Positions 15,185 to 19,975 of a stretch of DNA of 19,975 nucleotides are shown in pieces; positions within the stretch are counted from its first letter, which is position 1; each line of letters begins with the position of its first letter. Below the pieces are notes generated by a model that saw nothing but the letters and a program-made list of their open reading frames with translations, ran no database searches and had not been told where the DNA came from. The DNA is from Parachlamydiales bacterium (GTDB taxonomy: Bacteria; Chlamydiota; Chlamydiia; Chlamydiales; JAJFMK01), in assembly GCA_020050175.1 (NCBI GenBank), contig JAGVKY010000120.1, forward strand, positions 1 to 19,975, written 5' to 3'. Made by a program: the position numbers and the translations under genes.

Positions 15185-16635
15185 ACCGTGAGTCAGAAGA
15201 GCCTGAGCCTGTGAAGCCTCCCCAAGAAGGGACCGAGCGTCCTACCCATCATCACCATCAAAATCAAAATCAACATCGTCACCATCACCACCGCGAGAGA
15301 CGACGCCACCAGCAAGAGGGGCTTCCTCAGCAACAGGAAAATGAAGAGGCAGAGAACACTCCCTTCACACCTCCTGAGCAGATGATCAACATCGCCGACA
15401 TCCAAAGGATGTCGATCGAAGAACTCAATCAGTATGCGAAGACACTAGGCCTAAAACACCTCGGGTCGATGACAAAATCGCAAATGGTGTTTGAGGTTGT
15501 AAAATATCTCTCTGAGAACCCAACCGAAGTTTTGTATGGCGAAGGAGTTCTTGAGGTCCTACCCGACGGTTTTGGTTTCCTCCGCTCCCCTAACTACAAC
15601 TACCTCTCTTCTGCTGAAGACATCTACATTTCCCCCGCTCAGATCCGCCGTTTTGATCTAAAGAGGGGTGACAGTATTTCTGGGCAGATTCGACCTCCCA
15701 AAGAGAAAGAAAAGTACTTTGCTCTTCTGAAAGTCGACAAGATCAACAATCTCCCTCCAGAAAGCGCAAAAGAAAGAGTTAATTTCGAAAACTTGACTCC
15801 TCTTTATCCCGAAGAGCGCCTTGTGATGGAAACGACAAAAGAGATGCTCTCTACCAGAGTGCTCGACCTCGCCGCTCCCATTGGTAAAGGACAGAGGGGA
15901 CTGATCGTTGCTCCCCCAAGATCGGGTAAGACGATCCTTTTGCAAAATATTGCGAATTCGATTGCCACCAACAATCCTGAAGTTATCCTCATTGTCCTTC
16001 TGATCGACGAACGTCCCGAAGAAGTTACCGACATGCAGCGGATCGTAAAGGGTGAAGTTATTTCTTCGACCTTCGACGAACCGCCTGAAAGACACGTTCA
16101 GATCGCCGAGATGGTGATTGAAAAAGCTCGCCGCTTGGTGGAGTACAAGAACGACGTTGTCATCTTGCTAGACAACATGACCCGTCTGGCGCGTGCCTAC
16201 AACACGGTCCAGCCTCACTCAGGGAAGATTTTGAGCGGTGGTGTGGACGCTAACGCCCTCCATAAGCCAAAACGATTCTTCGGTGCTGCCAGAAATGTCG
16301 AACAAGGTGGTTCTCTAACCATCATTTCGACTGCTTTGATCGATACTGGCTCTAGAATGGATGAGGTTATCTTTGAAGAGTTCAAAGGCACCGGTAACAT
16401 GGAGCTTGTGCTCGATCGCCGTCTGGCTGATCGTCGCTGCTACCCAGCTATCGACCTGATCAAGAGTGGTACGAGAAAAGAAGAACTCCTCTATCACCCA
16501 AGCGAACTCGAAAAGATCTATCTTGTGCGTCAAGCCCTTGCTGATCTCTCTCCTCTTGATGCGATGAACCTTTTGGTCAGCCGCCTTAAGAAGACGAACA
16601 GCAACATCGAGTTCCTTCTCACCATGAAGGACTAG
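15181..16635 (+). CDS. rho: Transcription termination factor Rho
   Basis: Rho is a hexameric RNA-dependent ATPase/translocase that ends transcription at C-rich, unstructured sites. After a low-complexity N-terminal extension (residues 1-65) the usual order is seen. The Rho N-terminal helical domain is at about 70-110 and the cold-shock RNA-binding domain at about 118-190 (G-F-G-F-L-R-S, D-I-Y-I-S). The RecA-like ATPase has Walker A A-P-P-R-S-G-K250-T, a D-E-R-P-E-E-V-T-D-M segment, Walker B I-L-L-D331-N-M-T-R-L and a G-G-V-D-A-N-A-L-H-K-P-K-R Q-loop region. At 484 residues it is about 65 longer than E. coli Rho. The extra length is the His/Gln/Arg-rich head. It overlaps coaE by 4 bp and is followed 7 bp later by umuD. 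Confidence 0.97.
   Translation: MNRESEEPEPVKPPQEGTERPTHHHHQNQNQHRHHHHRERRRHQQEGLPQQQENEEAENTPFTPPEQMINIADIQRMSIEELNQYAKTLGLKHLGSMTKSQMVFEVVKYLSENPTEVLYGEGVLEVLPDGFGFLRSPNYNYLSSAEDIYISPAQIRRFDLKRGDSISGQIRPPKEKEKYFALLKVDKINNLPPESAKERVNFENLTPLYPEERLVMETTKEMLSTRVLDLAAPIGKGQRGLIVAPPRSGKTILLQNIANSIATNNPEVILIVLLIDERPEEVTDMQRIVKGEVISSTFDEPPERHVQIAEMVIEKARRLVEYKNDVVILLDNMTRLARAYNTVQPHSGKILSGGVDANALHKPKRFFGAARNVEQGGSLTIISTALIDTGSRMDEVIFEEFKGTGNMELVLDRRLADRRCYPAIDLIKSGTRKEELLYHPSELEKIYLVRQALADLSPLDAMNLLVSRLKKTNSNIEFLLTMKD
15247..15291 (+). repeat. CAT/CAN low-complexity tract encoding a His/Gln/Asn-rich stretch in Rho
   Basis: Fifteen consecutive codons (rho residues 23-37) are His, Gln, Asn or Arg, nine of them His, built from CAT, CAC, CAA and AAT. 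The DNA is a degenerate trinucleotide tract that could slip or expand in frame. Confidence 0.8.
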
Positions 16636-16642
16636 TCTAAAG

Positions 16643-17083
16643 ATGGAACGCCCCCTCAGAGTTGTCGAAATCACATCGATCGATCCTGATGGGGCTTCTT
16701 TTTCTCTCCCTCTATTCAATTCTGTACAGGCAGGTTTTCCTTCGACAGCTGAAGATTACACAGAGGATAGACTTGACCTCAATCGCCTCCTGATCAAACA
16801 CCCAGCTGCCACTTTTTTTGTCCGGGTCGAAGGGGATTCGATGAAAAATGCCCATATTATTTCTGGGGACATCTTGATCGTAGATCGTGCGATCGAACCA
16901 GCTTCGGGAAAAATCGTTGTCGCCGTCTTAAACGGCGAATTTACGGTGAAAAGGTTGAAAATTGATAACGATCAGATCATACTTCTTCCTGAAAACCCTA
17001 AATTCCCTCCTATCTTGATCACAAAAGAAACTGACTTTCAGGTGTGGGGAGTTGTTACGTATGTCTTACATAGCACTGGTTGA
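16643..17083 (+). CDS. umuD: UmuD, Pol V accessory subunit (LexA-like S24 autoprotease)
   Basis: UmuD is cleaved on RecA-ssDNA filaments, and UmuD'2 joins UmuC to form error-prone polymerase V. The 146-residue length matches E. coli UmuD (139). The self-cleavage site is V-Q-A30-G31-F-P-S, nearly identical to the E. coli V-Q-A-C-G-F-P-S context. The catalytic dyad is G-D-S66-M and T-V-K103-R-L, both intact. There is no N-terminal winged helix, so it is UmuD and not LexA. The gene starts 7 bp after rho, with an AAGGA 11 bp before the ATG, and overlaps umuC by 23 bp. No CTGT-N8-ACAG-type LexA operator is visible in that short gap, so expression presumably comes from the rho operon. Confidence 0.95.
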   Translation: MERPLRVVEITSIDPDGASFSLPLFNSVQAGFPSTAEDYTEDRLDLNRLLIKHPAATFFVRVEGDSMKNAHIISGDILIVDRAIEPASGKIVVAVLNGEFTVKRLKIDNDQIILLPENPKFPPILITKETDFQVWGVVTYVLHSTG

Positions 17084-18287
17084 TTGCAATTCGTTCTTTG
17101 TCTCTTGTGAAAGGGTCTTTCGCCCCGAGCTTTGGAAACGTCCAGTCGTTGTCCTCTCCAATAATGATGGGTGCGTTGTCGCAAGGTCGAGAGATGTCAA
17201 AAAATTCATCCCCATGGGCGCCCCTTATTTTAAATACAAGGAGCTTCTAGACCGGATGGGAGTGGTTGTCTGCTCTTCAAATTATGAGCTCTACAGCGAC
17301 CTCTCTTCCCGCGTGATGGAAACCATCGCCTCACTGACCGATGCCCTAGAGATCTATTCGATCGACGAGGCCTTTTTGAGGCTCGATCGAGAAGAGGAAG
17401 CTATTGCCATTCGGAAAAAGGTTTTGCAATGGACAGGGATCCCCACCTCCATCGGCATCGCGAAAAATAAAACTCTCGCCAAGGTGGCGAACCATATTGC
17501 CAAAGATAAAGGCTCGGGCGTCAAGATGCTCATTGATAAGGAAGAGATCAGCTCTCACCTTAAAACTCTCCCCGTTGAGGAAATCTGGGGCATTGGAAGA
17601 AGACTTGGAACGCGCCTTCGGGCTTTAGGTGCCTCCACAGCCCTCGAATTTCGGGAGATGAGCGAGACCAAACTTCGGGGCAGTTTAGGCGTTGTCCCTT
17701 TAAGAACTGCATTAGAGCTACGAGGAGAGACTGCCTTTGAGCTGGAAGAGCATCCCGAACCGAAACAAGGGGTGGTCTCTTCCCGTTCTTTTGGCCGCCC
17801 TGTCACCACTTGGGAAGAGATGGAAGAGGCAATCGCCCTCCATGCTGGAAAAGCCGCTGCAAAAATCCGAGACGATGGCTCTCAAGCCACTTATCTCCAA
17901 GTTTTTCTCTTGACCAATCGTTTCAACCCTCTTGAAGCAACCTATTCTCGCGTGGCATCAGGTGCCCTCCCGGGTCCAACCGATTTCACTCCGGCGCTTG
18001 TCCAGAAGGCAAAATCCCTTGCCAAGCCGCTCTTTTACAAAAATGTTTCCTACAAAAAATGTGGCGTTTTCCTAGGAGGCCTAGTGCCTCGAAAAACTGT
18101 TCAAGAAGACCTTTTTATTGACCGCTCCCGCCGTGAAAAAGAGGAAAAGCTGATGGCTCTCCTCGATGAAGAGCCTCGCCTTTTCTTCCTCTCGGAAGGG
18201 ATCAAACGAGGCTGGAAGATGAAAAGGGACCACACCTCCTCCCAGTATACAACCTCCTGGGACTACCTCCTCACCATCAAAATTTAA
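17061..18287 (+). CDS. umuC: UmuC, Y-family DNA polymerase V catalytic subunit
   Basis: This 408-residue translesion polymerase works with UmuD'2 and RecA to copy past DNA damage. Y-family catalytic residues are present: D8 in A-L-V-D-C-N-S-F-F and D102-E103 in Y-S-I-D-E-A-F. The steric-gate region S-F-F-V-S-C-E matches UmuC. A helix-hairpin-helix lies around V-E-E-I-W-G-I-G. The C-terminal DUF4113-type end K-R-D-H-T-S-S-Q-Y-T-T-S-W-D is intact. The length is close to E. coli UmuC (422). I chose the ATG at 17061 over the TTG at 17052 because it gives the standard N-terminus M-S-Y-I-A-L-V-D and has GGGGAG 9 bp upstream. It is the last gene of the plus-strand operon. A 192-bp gap separates it from the convergent kinase gene. 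Confidence 0.96.
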   Translation: MSYIALVDCNSFFVSCERVFRPELWKRPVVVLSNNDGCVVARSRDVKKFIPMGAPYFKYKELLDRMGVVVCSSNYELYSDLSSRVMETIASLTDALEIYSIDEAFLRLDREEEAIAIRKKVLQWTGIPTSIGIAKNKTLAKVANHIAKDKGSGVKMLIDKEEISSHLKTLPVEEIWGIGRRLGTRLRALGASTALEFREMSETKLRGSLGVVPLRTALELRGETAFELEEHPEPKQGVVSSRSFGRPVTTWEEMEEAIALHAGKAAAKIRDDGSQATYLQVFLLTNRFNPLEATYSRVASGALPGPTDFTPALVQKAKSLAKPLFYKNVSYKKCGVFLGGLVPRKTVQEDLFIDRSRREKEEKLMALLDEEPRLFFLSEGIKRGWKMKRDHTSSQYTTSWDYLLTIKI

Positions 18288-18479
18288 TCTTGTCGGGCAG
18301 CAAGACGGAGGATCTCATCGACAAACTTTGCTGCTAAAAGAGCATTCCGTAATAGCGCAAGGTATTTGCCTTGGTCAAATTTGACGTTAAAATTATAAAA
18401 TAATTTAGATTATTCTTAAATATCTTCCTTACCATTTATCGGCATAGCGTAAGGATTTTACTTTGTACCCGACAAAAAA
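18288..18479. other. Convergent intergenic gap (umuC / kinase-like gene)
   Basis: These 192 bp are AT-rich in the middle (18385-18425). I see no GC-rich hairpin followed by a T-run on either strand, so no intrinsic terminator can be called. With a Rho factor encoded nearby, Rho-dependent termination is possible. A start-less minus-strand open frame of 40 codons (18287-18406) is unlikely to be a gene. Confidence 0.5.
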
Positions 18480-19823
18480 CTACTTGGGCGGATTTCTGGC
18501 TCCAATAATCGCTTGGTGGATTAAAGTGAATCGGCTTTTGACTTCGCTTGGATGAAGACCGTCCAAGCTCATCATATCAACAAAGAGGGCAAGGAGACGA
18601 TGGTAGTTGTCACCCATTAACCCCTGATAACCCATCTCCTGAAGCTTCTGGTCGAGCGCTCTCGGTCTTACCCCTAAAATATAGCCAGGTGTCTTACAAC
18701 CGTTTATATAGTCCATTTCGTACTGAAATATTTTAGCTCTTTCATCTTCTTGTTCAGGATTGAACAATCGAGTCATCAATTCAACAATGGCTACACCGAC
18801 AACAAAACTTTGAATTTTTGGGACTTCCTCCAAGACGATTTCTAAACGCGGCAATTCCTCTTTAGTAAATTTCCCATCCTTCATCAGCTTTAAAAAGGCT
18901 ATTGCCTCTTCATACATTTTGACGCCATATTTTGGGAAAAAATCCTTAGTGACCATGATAGGAGTTCTAACATCCACCTCTTTCAATAATGATTGGATAT
19001 TTTCATCTGGCGACTTCGATGGATCCAAAGGAGGAAACATTTTGAGACCTTCATGGTCGTGGAGTTTCACTTTTCCACGTTCTTTATCCACGAGAAAATT
19101 AGAGTGTTTCAAATCAAAAAAGAAAACACCGTAGTCAGCAAAAACCTTTATAACGTTTATTATAGCGGCGAAATACCTCAACTGGATCAAAGAATTTTCA
19201 TCCTGGTCTTTTTTTGAAGCGCCATTAAATTCTCTTTCAATAAATCGATCTAAAGATCTTTCAGGGTAGTAGCTGGTGACATAAGTTGGGCGAAGGAGGT
19301 CATGACCAAAAGGGACTTTGATATAGTGTTTAAAAATTTTTGGGTCATATCCCAATCTCTCCTCAAGTTGCTTCACTGTCTCAACGCCAGCACCAATAGA
19401 ATCAATTGGCTGTCGTTCAATTTGTGGCGATGGATATCTTGAAGAGATCGCTTTGATCGCATATACCTTATGCTTGGGAGGCCTACCCTCCTTAAGAGAA
19501 ATCCCATCTAAGATGTAGATGTCATTTACGCCTCTATGGATGAACCTTTTTGGTTCCTTGTGATTGATGAAAACCCTTATTTTTCCATCTCCATGATCGT
19601 AAATAAAAACCCTTTCACTATCGTAAGAGGGTTTGCCATCGAGAAGGATGTGACAATTGGAAAGGGCTTTTTCAATAGAGGTTGAGGACTGGCAGATCTC
19701 CTCTTCCAATTCGAGATTCGACTGTTTCTTTTCTTCTTTTGGAGATTGATCTAGTTCTATCGCTTCACCCCTCTCTGCCAAAGCAACTCGCAACGTCGTA
19801 CCTAAACTCACCCGAACCCCCAA
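18480..19823 (-). CDS. Divergent eukaryotic-type protein kinase
   Basis: The 447-residue product has the key elements of a Hanks-type Ser/Thr kinase (numbering from 19823). These are a beta-3 lysine K124 in V-Y-A-I-K, a candidate alpha-C glutamate around 148-155 (V-E-T-V-K-Q-L-E), catalytic loop F-D237-L-K239-H-S-N242-F-L, and metal-binding D256 in D-H-E-G, where most kinases have D-F-G. An alpha-F-like G-V-A-I-V-E-L-M lies at 343-350. A long N-lobe with about 65 polar residues ahead of it is unusual. No signal peptide or membrane span is seen. The cellular target is unknown; a secreted host-directed kinase is possible but unproven. The start is unclear: no ATG occurs upstream of the kinase core, leaving TTG 19823, GTG 19811 or TTG 19793. 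A small-molecule (aminoglycoside/choline-type) kinase is less likely given the D-L-K-x-x-N loop. Confidence 0.72.
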   Translation of the reverse strand: MGVRVSLGTTLRVALAERGEAIELDQSPKEEKKQSNLELEEEICQSSTSIEKALSNCHILLDGKPSYDSERVFIYDHGDGKIRVFINHKEPKRFIHRGVNDIYILDGISLKEGRPPKHKVYAIKAISSRYPSPQIERQPIDSIGAGVETVKQLEERLGYDPKIFKHYIKVPFGHDLLRPTYVTSYYPERSLDRFIEREFNGASKKDQDENSLIQLRYFAAIINVIKVFADYGVFFFDLKHSNFLVDKERGKVKLHDHEGLKMFPPLDPSKSPDENIQSLLKEVDVRTPIMVTKDFFPKYGVKMYEEAIAFLKLMKDGKFTKEELPRLEIVLEEVPKIQSFVVGVAIVELMTRLFNPEQEDERAKIFQYEMDYINGCKTPGYILGVRPRALDQKLQEMGYQGLMGDNYHRLLALFVDMMSLDGLHPSEVKSRFTLIHQAIIGARNPPK

Positions 19824-19832
19824 AAAAAGAGC

Positions 19833-19838
19833 ATTATA
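19833..19838 (-). promoter_or_regulatory. Putative -10 box of the kinase-like gene
   Basis: A perfect TATAAT reads on the minus strand 9 bp before the first possible start (TTG 19823). The -35 position (TTTCTC at 17 bp) is poor. If used, transcription would start near 19826, which favours the downstream starts GTG 19811 or TTG 19793. Confidence 0.4.
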
Positions 19839-19880
19839 AACTGATCATTTTTAATGAGAAAAGAACCGTTTTTAAGCTTG

Positions 19881-19961
19881 TTACTGCTTAGAGGCTATTC
19901 GAAGACATTCGTAAGTGACCCTGTAGATAACAAAGGCATTATAGATAATTGCTTTAGAGGG
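19881..19961 (-). CDS. Possible C-terminal end of a gene cut by the contig edge
   Basis: A minus-strand frame is open from the edge (just inside the adapter bases) to a TAA at 19881-19883, giving 26 residues that end A-S-K-Q. The composition (Ile, Tyr, Val, Arg) is plausible for a protein tail. However, 26 open codons arise by chance in roughly a quarter to a third of cases, and I recognise no family. Confidence 0.25.
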   Translation of the reverse strand, partial: PSKAIIYNAFVIYRVTYECLRIASKQ

Positions 19962-19962
19962 C

Positions 19963-19975
19963 AGATCGGAAGAGC
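19963..19975 (+). other. Illumina adapter sequence at the contig end (assembly artefact)
   Basis: The final 13 bases are AGATCGGAAGAGC, identical to the common prefix of Illumina TruSeq adapters. Sitting exactly at the end of the sequence, they are untrimmed adapter and not genomic DNA. They should be masked, and the true contig ends at about 19962. Confidence 0.95.

Noticed and set aside
16643..17083. LexA repressor
   Set aside because: The S24 protease domain is present but there is no N-terminal DNA-binding winged helix, and umuC is directly downstream, so UmuD is the better call.
18287..18406. Minus-strand open frame of 40 codons downstream of the kinase gene
   Set aside because: It has no start codon or ribosome-binding site and no recognised similarity.
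18290..18475. 8-bp inverted repeat TTGTCGGG / CCCGACAA flanking the umuC-kinase gap, as a possible small mobile element
   Set aside because: The match is too short for the length searched, there is no target-site duplication, and no internal structure is visible. Chance is a fair explanation.
1..19975. tRNA, rRNA, CRISPR arrays, riboswitches, toxin-antitoxin pairs
   Set aside because: I looked in all gaps and on both strands. No cloverleaf, regularly spaced repeat or conserved leader was recognisable by eye.

Overview
The window reads as chromosome from a member of the Chlamydiae, most likely an environmental (amoeba- or arthropod-associated) lineage rather than Chlamydia itself. The main evidence is gene order. 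sppA/sohB-polA-coaE-rho in one run, and a flavodoxin-less cysJ next to ispF, match blocks I recall from Chlamydia trachomatis (CT494-CT491 and CT435-CT434). Features I would not expect in Chlamydiaceae point to a larger-genome relative: UmuD and UmuC, an IS remnant, a MurA that keeps the fosfomycin-target cysteine, a fasciclin-domain protein and large unrecognised helical proteins.

Layout. Positions 1-828 hold a broken IS5-like transposase N-terminus and, just after it, the C-terminal half of an MFS transporter. Positions 937-3314 (minus) hold murA followed by epmB. Positions 3433-4229 (minus) hold a small exported Lys/Ala-rich protein followed by a FAS1-domain protein. Positions 4329-10824 (minus) are a tightly packed set: two tandem, collinear paralogous alpha-helical proteins of 556 and 1073 aa, then cysJ, then ispF. 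A 103-bp divergent region separates this from the plus-strand operon at 10928-18287: sppA, polA, coaE, rho, umuD, umuC. All of these overlap or are separated by 7 nt or less. Positions 18480-19823 (minus) hold a divergent eukaryotic-type protein kinase converging on umuC. The last 13 bases are exactly the common Illumina adapter prefix, so the right edge is almost certainly an untrimmed contig end.

How the genes fit together. MurA starts peptidoglycan precursor synthesis. EpmB supplies beta-lysine for EF-P. IspF makes MEcPP for isoprenoids. SppA, PolA, CoaE and Rho are housekeeping functions for membrane proteolysis, DNA repair, CoA synthesis and transcription termination. UmuD'2C (Pol V) translesion synthesis is carried as the tail of that operon, with no visible SOS promoter. 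The helical-repeat pair and the kinase are the accessory, possibly host-directed part of the window. They are the best candidates for undescribed biology, although no secretion signal can be proven from sequence alone. Coding density is high and no gene-free stretch exceeds 300 bp. I saw no tRNA, rRNA, CRISPR array or convincing intrinsic terminator.
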